From contig CM049318.1 of NCBI GenBank assembly GCA_026874595.1, positions 50,190,750 through 50,254,749 of the forward strand: 64,000 bases of DNA, in the 5' to 3' direction. The stretch comes from Sipunculus nudus (Eukaryota; Annelida; Sipuncula; Golfingiida; Sipunculidae). This document shows, piece after piece, positions 50,001 through 58,999 of the stretch (positions are counted from its first letter, which is position 1; each line of letters opens with the position of its first letter). Both the position numbers and the translations under genes were made by a program. The notes under the pieces are model-generated. The model saw only the letters and a list, made by a program, of their open reading frames with translations. It ran no database searches and was not told the origin of the DNA.

Positions 50001-51154
50001 AACTGGCTATAAAAAATGGCTGTAAAAAAATTAGCTTTAAAAAGAGCTATAAAAAATTTGTCATAAAATAAATTTGTCATAAACATAACCTGTAAAAACG
50101 GGGCAATAAAAATGGCTATTAAAAGATTGGAATAACAATATTAGCTCAAGAGTCAAAATAATGTATGTCACTAAGGCTGTTTTTCTATGTGGTCTGCCAG
50201 CTTTCTCAGCAAATATAGGCTTGTTCTCACCAGTGATAATCTGGATTTCCATCAACGTTATATTCATGAATATAAATCAGACCACCATTACAAATGACCA
50301 GTCAATTTCTTGATTTGCTGTGTGCTATTTTTGTTTTGCTTTTGGAGACTTAAAATATCATGGCAATTCAAAAACATATTTTTGCACTCAAGATAGATGT
50401 TACAATGCGTCTTGTCAGTAAAAATGTTAGTGTTTGCAGATTGTCTGTGTCAAAATATATGCAAGTTTGCATTCTTATAAGGCATACAAACTTCAGTGCT
50501 GCTACTTAATACTTTTATAAAAGTATTATACTTTTTTTCAAGAAAGATAACATTTTATATTTTTCTACAGGTGTTTATACATTTTTTTTGTTCAAATTAT
50601 GGTGATTTTAGGTTGTTATTGCAGATTTTTAGACAACAACAAGCATGCTTTGTCCATCTTTAAAATATTATCATTTTACACAACTCTGATTTGCTATTAT
50701 CTGATAAAATGACTGGAAATATGAAATTCAGGGGACTCAGCTATATCTCACCATATACCTGCAAACATCCACATATGGTAAAATTCATTTGACAGTCATA
50801 TAATTTGGCAATGATATCTACTTTTTTATATACTCTTTTTCAAATGATTTCATACTTTTTTTCACACAAGCTTTTATACTTTTTTTCCTTAAATTCACAG
50901 TAAGTGGTAGCACTGAAACTTTCCAAACCTCTTTTATCTCAATTGATGATGAATTTGATGCCAGAATTTCACTTGTTATTTGATACTCTGTGCCATAGTT
51001 AGCTATCCTCCTTTGAAAAACAATTTGTATACCAACACCTACATGTATATGATTTATACTGTATTTGTAGTCCCAGATTGTGAGAGAAGAATTTGTACTG
51101 GAGAGCATCATACAGAAAGCCAGACAGGATTTTGACGACTACGGATTTGAGTGA
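34451..51154 (+). CDS. PBZ-PBZ-PARP-BRCT protein, complete, 11 exons
   Basis: Eleven exons (34451-34798, 35793-36008, 38978-39150, 39936-39992, 40129-40250, 41517-41653, 47101-47262, 48211-48293, 48936-49033, 49721-49809, 51077-51154) join into 520 residues with GT-AG introns and matching phases. Residues 9-16 are a lysine-rich nuclear-type signal. Two PBZ (PAR-binding) fingers follow: C29, C35, H42, H48 and C70, C76, H83, H89, both with CYRKN. Residues 117-188 are basic, then a charged coiled coil. Residues about 250-400 form a PARP catalytic domain with FHGT (H287), GKGVYFSE (Y324) and ILPSYIVHY, where Ser390 sits at the usual catalytic Glu. Residues about 436-515 are BRCT-like (GTGTMMELISNHGGYIAG, then IVREEFVLESI). 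The make-up suggests a nuclear protein that reads PAR and perhaps performs mono-ADP-ribosylation in DNA damage or a related response. I do not know an established name for this architecture. Confidence 0.9.
34899..34931. repeat. Poly-C then (CA)n
   Basis: A run of about 19 C followed by ACACAC in PARP gene intron 1. Confidence 0.9.
35015..35078. repeat. (TA)n microsatellite
   Basis: Pure alternating AT adjoining the TIR element at 35079. Confidence 0.95.
35079..35520. mobile_element. ~440-bp TIR element in PARP gene intron 1
   Basis: The left end AAAGCTTGACATTAAT, with GCCAACTAGGCAAGT inside it, is mirrored at the right by ACTTGCCCTGGGCAAGCGG and ATTAGTGTTGAGCCCTG. There is no transposase frame. 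Confidence 0.55.
35793..36008 (+). CDS. PARP gene exon 2 (residues 117-188), basic region and coiled coil
   Basis: A 72-codon in-phase exon starts KKKTAKTKIVKK and continues into a highly charged helix (AMEAKKKLEKELEQTKKQ) with heptad character. The acceptor ATTGCAG and donor GTGAGC are clear. It may act as a linker or dimerisation helix. Confidence 0.88.
36648..36850. mobile_element. Small TIR element of the CAGGGGTGGATCCAG type
   Basis: It starts CAGGGGTGGATCCAGGATTT and closes with CCCTGGACCCTCCCCCGAA, an imperfect mirror. It is a relative of the element at 5258-5443. Confidence 0.45.
37203..37372. repeat. ~170-bp near-perfect palindrome
   Basis: TTATACATTTTCATTTGAAA on the left pairs with TTTCAAATGAAAATGTATAA on the right. 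ATGCATTTGCATTC pairs with GAATGCAAATGCAT. The arms are about 55 bp, so it could be a small foldback MITE. Confidence 0.75.
37368..37615. repeat. Direct duplication, 161-bp spacing
   Basis: ATTGCCGCCCTGCAAAAA (37368 and 37529) and GCATGTTAAAATTGTTGCAA recur in the same order, with the copies diverged. Confidence 0.7.
38978..39150 (+). CDS. PARP gene exon 3 (residues 189-246)
   Basis: It encodes VNTGLLLMDGEKEAL through QFYRLLSGYGS(A), the region leading into the catalytic domain. The acceptor is TTTCTGCAG and the donor GTGAGT. Confidence 0.9.
39279..39456. mobile_element. MITE with CAGTAGAACCCC / GGGGTTCCACT ends
   Basis: ACAGTAGAACCCCAACTTGT on the left is mirrored by ATTATGGGGTTCCACTCTG on the right. 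The inside is made of GACCAC repeats. This end type is widespread in invertebrate genomes. Confidence 0.6.
39936..39992 (+). CDS. PARP gene exon 4 (residues 246-265)
   Basis: This 57-bp exon encodes YRITKVEYVVNPKLHQCF(K), the start of the PARP catalytic fold; 'I..VE.V.NP.L...F' is the usual opening in mono-ADP-ribosyltransferase PARPs. The acceptor is TTTTCAG and the donor GTGAGT. Confidence 0.9.
40129..40250 (+). CDS. PARP gene exon 5 (residues 265-306), catalytic His
   Basis: It encodes YPVLAFHGTKEENISKI. H287 in FHGT is the NAD-binding histidine of the PARP triad. It ends FKVP(G) before donor GTAAGT. Confidence 0.95.
41517..41653 (+). CDS. PARP gene exon 6 (residues 306-351), catalytic Tyr
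   Basis: It encodes GWYGKGVYFSEYPGYSMGY. Y324 in GVYF is the second triad residue, followed by the alpha-beta segment LLLCQVLPGK. The acceptor is TTCCAG and the donor GTAAGA. Confidence 0.96.
42139..42890 (+). mobile_element. Short array element copy in PARP gene intron 6
   Basis: It starts TTTTTAACTCAGCTGATTGA, the same end as at 7866 and 16885 in reverse, with a short GTCTGTCC tract. It carries about one and a half ~340-bp units and ends near CATGTGTCACTTGTTGACTA. Confidence 0.55.
43436..43840. repeat. Tandem repeat carrying AGGTCA half-sites, array A
   Basis: Three ~140-150-bp units each contain GGTCAAGGTCAC (near 43538, 43684 and 43819). The first has a perfect AGGTCAAAGGTCA (DR1-type) at 43531-43543 overlapping TCAAGGTCA. 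Confidence 0.6.
43838..44785 (+). mobile_element. Dispersed element with TCTAGACGTCTAGA cluster, copy 1
   Basis: The head TTTTTAGCGAAGCTGTGAGC is followed by a body shared with 54265-54990 (for example TGTCCAGCCAAATTGTCCAA). Near its end, at 44650-44709, are five to six TCTAGAC words arranged as palindromes. It contains one GGTGGTGCCACC core. Confidence 0.5.
44790..45581 (+). mobile_element. Helitron-like element with type-1 units, PARP intron 6
   Basis: The 3' end reads GTAGTCA-CTTGT-TGACTAC (perfect 7-bp stem), then CCGTATT, then CTAG (45578-45581) followed by T. The body has two to three type-1 units. The head GCGAACCTGTGAGCGTATGC resembles that at 43840; the exact 5' end is unsure. Confidence 0.6.
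45800..46290. repeat. Tandem repeat carrying AGGTCA half-sites, array B
   Basis: Units with GGTCAAAGGTCAAGGTCAC (45886), AGGTCAAAGGTGAAGTTCAT (46027) and AGAGGTCAAGGTCAC (46153) are about 125-142 bp apart. It is the same family as array A. Confidence 0.55.
47101..47262 (+). CDS. PARP gene exon 7 (residues 352-405), end of catalytic domain
   Basis: It encodes VFQCTKLIHGQPLKSGYDSH, a PARP-like loop containing GYDS, then ELVIFNNHHILPSYIVHY. By eye, SYIVHY lines up with EYIVYD of PARP1 and EYLITY of tankyrases, placing Ser390 at the catalytic Glu. The intron in front of it is 5.4 kb and packed with repeats. Confidence 0.95.
48211..48293 (+). CDS. PARP gene exon 8 (residues 406-433), basic linker
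   Basis: It encodes KAPEEVKKLMAPDIKKLADK and more charged residues, a helical lysine-rich linker between the PARP and BRCT domains. The acceptor is TTTTGCAG and the donor GTGAGT. Confidence 0.87.
48936..49033 (+). CDS. PARP gene exon 9 (residues 433-466), first half of BRCT
   Basis: It encodes YALAGKFVCGTGTMMELISN and HGGYIA(G), matching the BRCT pattern of a beta strand, a helix and the conserved HGG turn. The acceptor is GATCCAG and the donor GTAATC. Confidence 0.85.
49721..49809 (+). CDS. PARP gene exon 10 (residues 466-495), BRCT middle
   Basis: It encodes (G)GQNTFNILVCTEEEFKK, where 'T.LV....' is the BRCT strand, then AKVKKAKTYN, the K..KA helix. The donor is GTAGGT. The frame stays open for 58 more codons past the donor, to 49983. 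Confidence 0.87.
49971..50145. repeat. Degenerate ~19-bp tandem repeat (GGCTATAAAAATTAGCTGTA)
   Basis: Variants of GCTATAAAAAA and GCTGTAAAAAA follow one another for about 170 bp in PARP intron 10, just after the read-through frame. Confidence 0.7.
51077..51154 (+). CDS. PARP gene exon 11 (residues 496-520 and stop), BRCT C-terminal
   Basis: It encodes IVREEFVLESIIQKARQDFD and ends GFE before TGA. 'IV..EF.L.SI' matches BRCT 'VV...WL..C.'; the usual Trp is Phe here. The acceptor is TCCCAG. Confidence 0.87.
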   Translation: MVREEFVLESIIQKARQDFDDYGFE

Positions 51155-51740
51155 GAGCAGCCTGGCTCTGTATCAGTATATCATCATCATCTATCATTCT
51201 TCAGGATTCACCTGTCTCATGTCATATTTACAAGCCCTATGTGTTATGATGTTGCTGCTTCAGAAACATATGAATCGGTTGTGTAGGTCTAATTGATTTG
51301 AGGCAACTTTTTCATCGACTCAAAATTGGACTTGAGGGTTCTTGACTCAGACATGTGCTTGGACTCAGAGGTAAGGACTCCAGAAATCAGGCCAGGTCCA
51401 TATAGAGTCCAGAAGAAAAAAGGTTATATATATATACAAAAGAGTAATGCAAAAAACTATATACCAAGCATTAGCACTGCATCAGGAGCCATATAACAGT
51501 CAAGTAAATAGTAGGTGTAACATTAAAATAAACATGACAATTTCAAATTTCTATTTGAAATTTCCTTAAATAAGGAGATTTGCATCAGACTTGGACTAAA
51601 GTTCCAAATGACTTAAACTCGAAGAAGTTGGACTTTGACTCAGTTGGTGTGGACTTGACTACGTCACTGATACAAATAATGATATTCATCATAAACTGAG
51701 ACATTTTAAATATAAACTTTATTTATTTTACATGGATTGT
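51155..51740 (+). other. Probable 3' UTR and downstream sequence of the PARP gene
   Basis: This is the sequence after the stop codon. AATAAA occurs near 51528, but I cannot say whether it is the functional poly(A) signal. Confidence 0.35.
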
Positions 51741-51751
51741 ACAACTAGTTA

Positions 51752-51945
51752 TAATAACTAATACCAGGCACTCTCCATGGCTTGGATGATGGCGCTCGGT
51801 AGTCGGTAAGGGTGGAGGAAACTAGAGTACCCAGAGAAAACCACCCGCCTTGGACGGGCAAGTACAACCCACTCTCATAGCCACGCTGGGAATCGAACCT
51901 GTGTCCAGCGGAGAAGGCAGAGCGTTTTACCACTCAGCTGTCCAA
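51752..51945 (-). mobile_element. tRNA-derived SINE
   Basis: On the minus strand a tRNA-like head has box A AGCTGAGTGGT and box B GGTTCGATTCC at tRNA-like spacing. The body GGTTTTCTCTGGGTACTCTA then GTTTCCTCCACC is the core seen in many invertebrate SINEs. The copy at 8465 is older. Confidence 0.75.
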
Positions 51946-52487
51946 CTGAGACATTTTCTTTGCAGCTTTTTGATAGATCAGATTGCATTAAGGGTTCTTG
52001 TATTATGCTTCAGGGGTAGTTTGATTAGAAGTGGGTGAATTGCATGCCACTGTTAAGGCAAGTAGGAAACAAATCCTGGCAACAGCAGGTTGGCAGATAA
52101 GTTCACATCAGTTATACTACGAGGTATGGTGATTGATTATTGACAAATTGTATTAACTTTTTTATCTCAAAAGAATCCATCAAATTTATTAAAGTATGTT
52201 TATGAGAACAACATAGTTGTGATGGAGCGACTGTTGAAGAAATTTTGCATTGCCTCAGTGAAGTTAAGGTAAAGAATGTTTTGACTGTACTGCATTTGCC
52301 ATGATATCTTTGTACTCTCTCACAACCTTTGTTTCAACATTTCTTTAATTTTTCAATAATTTAACTTCTTGACCAATCAGGTAACTTTTTTGGAATTGTT
52401 CTCCTGATTTATTTCAAATGATTAACCCTAATGCACTTGATGCAAAGTTAATTCACAATGGGAAAGTAAGGAATTGCAATAACATTA

Positions 52488-52490
<3 letters not shown>

Positions 52491-52564
<74 letters not shown>
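52491..52564. repeat. (TA)n microsatellite
   Basis: Pure alternating AT of about 74 bp. Confidence 0.95.
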
Positions 52565-52568
<4 letters not shown>

Positions 52569-54264
52569 AACCGTTGATGCATTTCATAATAAAATAGCAA
52601 ATTTGTGGAATTTATGTCCCTTACTTCTGCCCCTTGTTGTCCCCTTCTTGCCCTATCAATATTTTTTAGTTTTTATTGTCTCCTGAAGATGTTTCCACAT
52701 GTCAAAGTGGCAGTGTTATAGTTTTCATTGGCCCCTGAAGATGTCTCCACGTGTCATAATTTTTGGTTGTGAATTTGGAACCAAAGAGGAATTTTTTTAT
52801 GAGCTGCTGATTATAATTTATCACAGAGACTCCAAAACAAATCCCAACCAAGGTATGCATGAGAGCAATCACTGACCCAGGTTTGAATGCAATCAGATAA
52901 TATTTAGGAAAGTTAACGCACAAAAACAAAAACCAGACATATGGACAGAAAGACAGACAAACCCAAATCAATGTCCCCTGTTGCAGGGGACAATTAAAAC
53001 AATGTAATGATATACACAATGTAACACAGTGACAAAACTGTCTTTCAATCTTCGTTATTATTTTTTGACCCCAGTATAATGATGCATTATGGTTACAAAC
53101 TGCCCATGAAGAGTTGTACTGTTATAATACTATTATAATATTACTCAGCATCACATGCCAAATGTTCACATCTTCAATCATATGAGTTTACTGTCGATTA
53201 TTTCATGCATATGAACCAACATGATGTTTATATTTGTTAAGGTGGCATTCCATATATGCGTATACAGTATGTGTGCGTTACATATACATATGCAGCTCGG
53301 AATCATACACAATTGCTTGGAGTGATTCCATATGTGTGTATGCAGTCCGTATGCATGTATACACATGCATATGCAGTACATTAAGATCTTCACTGAAACA
53401 ATTGAAAATGCATACACATAGTGATGGACAGGAAATTCCAACCTTTGATGTCACTGATAGGCTATTCTTCTGGCAGATGACTTCGCCACTCATGCAGCCC
53501 TATAGTATAGGCCCAATTTTGCTATCAATGTATTAATGGAATCACAGGTGTATATTTTCGTGCTGCATTACAAATACATACTGCATATGCATATATACTG
53601 CATACGCTTGTATTTAATGCAAGCTTTATAATGCTTATGCATGGATGCGGAGAAATATAGTTTATTTTAGTTAATCAGTTAAATATGCAGGTTTTTTGTA
53701 TGAACTTAAAATTTCCCATTCAAACATTTTATGTATAAAGTTAGATATTTTTAGTGGGTCAAAAGGTCTTACCATGATGTAATTATTTACGGAAGTCCTA
53801 ATATCTGAACAAGCAAATAAAAGTATGCAATTTCATAGATTATGCTGTAATGTTATAAGACTTAACTTAGAAAGGTAATCTTTAGGTGCAAAAATAAAGT
53901 AGAAAATTTAAAGAAACATAATCATTTACTTTGTTCCATAAGTGGAGTTTGATCAATTTAAAAAATAGAAAAATCTGATGAAATAATAGTAGGTGGTCTT
54001 AAAATATGCTTGCACATTTTTTACAGAAACTATGTGAATTGCACTGCTTTTACGACTTCTGATTAGTCCTTAATTAGGAAGTGCCTTTATACATGTATAT
54101 GGTTTTACAGTGATGATTTTTGTGCAAGTGCAATTAGTTTAACGATTTGGGTTGAACTGAAGGTAAAAAGATGAAAAAGACTAAAAGACTATAAAGTATG
54201 AAGAATTAGTCACATGTGAAACTTGGTGCCCTGGAGCTTATTATTGGATATATGCATTAATTAA
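52565..54264. other. Gene-free stretch with a loose inverted repeat
   Basis: No gene is supported. Between 53240 and 53640, ATATGCGTATACAGTATG-type words on the left are mirrored on the right (CTGCATATGCATATATAC), suggesting a decayed foldback element. Confidence 0.45.
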
Positions 54265-54990
54265 GATTTTATAGAGAAAAAGCTTAAAAACCTTTAAAAA
54301 TCTTCTTCTCTGAAACTGTCCAGCCAAATTGTCCAATATTTCATAGAAATGATCCCTGGAACAATCTCTCTCAAGTTTGTCCGAATGGTTTAAGTTTGGT
54401 GATTTTTGGCCGAGTTACAGGAGGTTGAACTTAGTCATCTGTCCAAAAAAGCACACTTTGATTAAAATAAAAGAAACGGCCAGAGCTGTAATCACCAAAT
54501 TTTATACCAATGTTTGTCACATATGTCATATCTGATTTTGAGGTATTGGTGGCGCCACCTACATTGATGTGTTTTTTACGAGCGAAAATGTAATTTTAAA
54601 CTCTTCTAGCTTATACACTGATTTATGATGAAACTGTTGTGCTGATTGGTTTAAACTTTACAAGAATTATTCTATGGTAGGGTTCTGCCAGTTTTATAAG
54701 AATAGATTGGGTAAATACAGTTTTAAAAAAACATTGTAGCCAATTGAAAAAGGCTTTCTGTATTTGAAAACAGATTTGACAACATGCTGACTTTCAGCAG
54801 CCAAGTCTAGAGGTCACTCAGTACAAACAGGTGGGGTCCAGACATCACCATGGCAACTGACCTGGCTGGGGGGGGGTTGTCTAGACAATGTGTCTAGACG
54901 TCTAGACACAGCATCTAGACATCTAGACACAATGTTTAGATGCAGAATTCCCAGATTATTGGAGCTATATCTTTCAACTGTTTGAAAAAA
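54265..54990 (+). mobile_element. Dispersed element with TCTAGACGTCTAGA cluster, copy 2
   Basis: It is collinear with 44040-44760 over about 700 bp with few differences, including the TCTAGAC cluster (54879-54940) and a GGTGGCGCCACC core at 54549. It runs directly into the 278-bp satellite element. Confidence 0.6.
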
Positions 54991-57467
54991 CTTGGTTTGC
55001 ATTTTAAGCAAATTGGGTTTATCATCAGGTCACATGTGAACTGCTGCGCCCTCATATTTGGTTGACCTCTGACCTTTATTCGCTGCCCAGCGTCCATTTG
55101 TGCTTCTGTTTCCACAAATAAACCCGCATATCTAGGGAACCGTTTGACCTATCAGGCTAAAAATTGTGCACAAATGTAGCCCTTTGATAGCTTTATAACA
55201 TACACTAAAAATGGTGGCACCACCTGCAACCATTTTTGCACAGCGTCCATCTGTTCATCTGCCTTGGGATAATAACACTCATATCTCAGCAGTGGTTTGA
55301 CTTATCCACCTGAAATTTTGCAGGTTTATACATCCTGGACAGCGTTCTCGATTTTATGACAGATGGCGCCACCTACATACACATTTACTCTGCAGACATC
55401 CAAGCTCATATCTCCGACCCAATTTGACCGATTAGGCCAAAATTTTGTATGTGTATAGATCTCACATAGCTCCTCATCATAGGCAAAACTGGTGGTGCCA
55501 CCTGCAACCATTAATGCACAGCACCCATCTGTTCATCTGCCTTGGGATAAAATTACTCATATCTCAGCAGTGGTTTTACTTTTCCACCTGAAATTTGGCA
55601 GGTTTATACATCCTGGACAGCTTTCTCGATTTTATAACAGATGGCACCACCCACATTCACGTTTACTCTACAGACATCCAAGCTCATATCTCGTGAACCA
55701 TTTGACCAATTGGGCCAAAATTTTGCATGTGTATAGCTCTCAATTAGCTCTTCATCATAGGCAAAACTGGTGGCGCCACCTGCAACCATTTTTGCACAGC
55801 GTCCATCTGTTCATCTGCCTTGGGATGATATCACTCATATCTCAGCAGTGGTTTGACTTATCCACCTGAAATTTTGCAGGTTTACACATCCTGGACAGCT
55901 TACTCGATTTTATGACAGATGGCGCCATTTACATTCACGTTTACTATGCAGACATCCAAGCTCATATCTCGTGAACCATTTGACCGATTGGGCCAAAATT
56001 TTGCATGTGTATAGCTCTCAATTAGCTCTTCATCATAGACAAAACTGATGGCGTCACCTGTAAACATTTATGCACAGCATCCATCTATTCATTTGCCTTG
56101 GGATAAAATCACTCATATCTCAGAAGTGGTTTTACTTTTCCACCTGATATTTAGCAGGTTTATACATCCTGGACAGCTTTCTCGATTTTATGACAGATGG
56201 CGCCACCTACATTCACGTTTACTCTGCAGACATCCAAGGTCATATCTTGGGAACTGTTTGACCGATTGGGCCAAAATTTTGCATGTGTATAGATCTCACA
56301 TAGCTCTTCATCAAAGGCAAAACTGGTGGTGCCACCTGCAACCATTAATGCACAGCACCCATCTGTTCATCTGCCTTGGGATAAAGTCACTCATGTCTCA
56401 GCAGTGGTTTGACTTATCCACCTGAAATTTTGCTGGTTTATACATCCTGGACAGCTTTCTCGATTTTATGACAGGTTGCACCACCTACATTCACATTTAC
56501 TCTGCAGACATCCAAGCTCATATCTCCTAAACCGTTTGACCGATTGGGCCAAAATTTTGCATGTTTATAGATCTCACATAGCTCTTCATCATAGGCAAAA
56601 CTGTAGGCGCCACCTGCAACCATTTTTGCACAGCGTCCATCTGTTCATCTGCCTTGGGATAATATTACTCATATCTCAGCAGTGGTTTGACTTTTCCACC
56701 TGAAATTTTGCAGGTTTATACATCATGGACAGCTTTCTCGAATTTATGACAGATGGCGCCACCTACATTCACGTTTACTCTGCAGACATCCAAGCTCATA
56801 TCTCGTGAACCATTTGACCGTTTGGGCCAAAATTTTGCATGTGTATAGATCTCAATTAGCTCTTCATCATAGACCAAACTGGTGGCGCCACCTGTAAACA
56901 TTTATGCACAGCGTCCATCTGTTTATTTGCCTTGGGATAAAATCACTCATATCTCAGAAGTGGTTTGACTTATCCACCTGAAATTTTGCAGGTTTATACA
57001 TCCTGGACAGCCTTCTCGATTTTATGACAGGTGGCACCACCTACATTCACGTTTACTCTGCAGACATCCAAGCATATATCTCGGGAACTGTTGACTGATT
57101 TGGCCAAAATTTTGGTTGTGTATAGATCTCACATAGCTCTTCATCATAAGCAAAACTGGTGGCGCCACCTACAACAACTTATGAACACTGTCCATCTGTT
57201 CATCTGCCTTGGGATAAAATCACTCATATCTCAGCAGTGATTTGACTTACCCACCTGAAATTTGGCAGGTTTATACATCCTGGACAATTTTCTCGATTTT
57301 ATGACAGGTGGCACCACCTACATTCACATTTACGCTGCAGACATCCATGCTAATATGCAACACACTTCACTCTATTCCCCTGTCCACTTAATCCATGCCT
57401 CACTTCACCCGTTCCACTCTGATTTCTGCGGATACACATAGTCGCTTGTTGACTACCCATATTCTAG
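54990..57467 (+). mobile_element. Helitron-like element carrying the 278-bp satellite
   Basis: The 3' end is TAGTCG-CTTGT-TGACTA hairpin-like, then CCCATATT, then CTAG (57464-57467) and T. The distal part near 55060 (GGTTGACCTCTGACCTTTAT) mirrors 2430-2450 of the copy at 1453-2605. Nearly all of the body is the satellite array. The 5' end is merged with the preceding element. Confidence 0.6.
55200..57360. repeat. 278-bp satellite, eight units, each a dimer
   Basis: CAGGTTTATACATCCTGGAC or a near variant occurs at 55321, 55599, 55877, 56155, 56433, 56711, 56989 and 57266: six intervals of exactly 278 and a last one of 277. Each unit has two related halves of ~128 and ~150 bp, each opening with GGTGGCGCCACC or a close variant. 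Antisense frames of 61 codons recur (MVAGGATSFAYDEELCEIYT), but the period is not a multiple of three. Confidence 0.92.
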
Positions 57468-57639
57468 TTTTAAAATGTCCTAGTCTGAAACTTGCAGGTC
57501 TGAAATGTCCATTTTGCTGAAATCATAATGACTAAGGTATATATGCAGGACTTAAAAGGATCAATATTAAATTTTAAAAATAAACCTCCATTTATACTCC
57601 CAAACTTTGCACAGGTTCGCATTAGGCCTGTAGGCCTTG

Positions 57640-58990
57640 TTCAGAATATTTATCACACTTATCCACCAAAGCAGCTTTTAAATGTAATGGTTTAAGCATT
57701 TGACCAGTGACTGTGGCCTTCATCAGTTTAGTTGAGATTTTGTAAAAAATAGACCATTTTCTCAGTTATTGATTTTAATGAATTACTCAAATATTTTTGA
57801 AGGTATGGTTTTGATTTCATTCTTGTTAATTAGGCATATTTCTCACGCTGCCATTGCAGCTTATTTTCTGGATCTGATCAGTGAGTTTGAGAAAAGATTA
57901 ATACATTTTAATGGGCACCCCACCGTGGATCAGACTATATAATATAGCAACATGAAATCCTGACCGGCAAGTGTCACTGTGCTTGCAACATTACCCCCTC
58001 CCCCTCCATTGTAGCATTAAAAGTTTTGAATGAAAACCCATTGTGATTTTGTTGTATGTTAATTTGAATACTATGATAACTGTCTTTATCAAGAAAGTGA
58101 GGAAAGGGTTACATCAGATCTGCATGCATTTTGAACACATTTGCTTGAATCAGAATTTCCAAAAGTGAGAAAACATTGTATCAGAATGTTTTGTGATCTC
58201 GTCCACCCTGTATGCTTTGTACCAAATTTGTAAACAGGTCTCAGGTTCCCCTTGTTAACAATTTACAAGGCTTTTATTGTCTCATTCCTGCACTTTTATT
58301 CAGCCCAACCTTTGATATTTTAGGGTAGTGGATTAAAATAGGGCATTTAATTTGTACTATTCCACTGATTTTGTGACTGTTGCTAGATATATAATTATAT
58401 TTATAGAGGATGTATCAAAGTTGTATATAGAAAAAAAAACCTTTGTTTTCTTAAGTTTTGTTTCCTATTTTATTTTACATTCTGTCGCAGATATGGGCAT
58501 AAAACATGTATCATACACTTACAATTACAGGATGGCTAATGCACAAGGAAGGACTAATCACTGTATCATGGTTGACAGATGTGGAAAATTTCCACTGGAA
58601 AAGTTTTTTTTTTTTGCTCCCCTGTCAATGGATGGAGGACTACTAAAATAGTCCCCTTCCATCAGCCTGTCTATCCTGCCCCATCTTTTTACCAAATATT
58701 TAAAGCCCTTGCTGCTCTCATCACTGATTTTTTCAGACATACTCGTCACATGACTGACACGTGATTATAATCTGCAGATGGTGCCATGACCTCTGAACTA
58801 GTTTCTCCAAAATAATCTTTTCCACTTTCCTTCAAATGAGCCAGTAAATAAGGACACTTTTACCTTCAAATCATATACAACGGTTGATTAGAGCAAGGAG
58901 AATTAAATGAATACAATATTGAATAGAATTATTTTCAAACTTTTATTTCTATAGGACTTTGAATTATATACATGTATGGTGCAAAACCTT
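57640..58990. other. Gene-free stretch
   Basis: No supported gene or repeat boundary beyond the shared tail ATTAGGCCTGTAGGCCTTGT at 57618 (also at 45762). Confidence 0.45.
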
Positions 58991-58999
58991 TTATCTCAT

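Noticed and set aside
51850-51945. tRNA-like head with boxes A and B as a genuine tRNA gene
   Set aside because: The acceptor and anticodon arms do not close, and the sequence runs into a SINE core. It is a SINE promoter, not a tRNA gene.
55326-56901. Recurring 61-codon antisense frames and 125-codon sense frames in the satellite
   Set aside because: The 278-bp period is not a multiple of three, so the units cannot form one protein. The similarity of the peptides follows from DNA similarity of the repeats.
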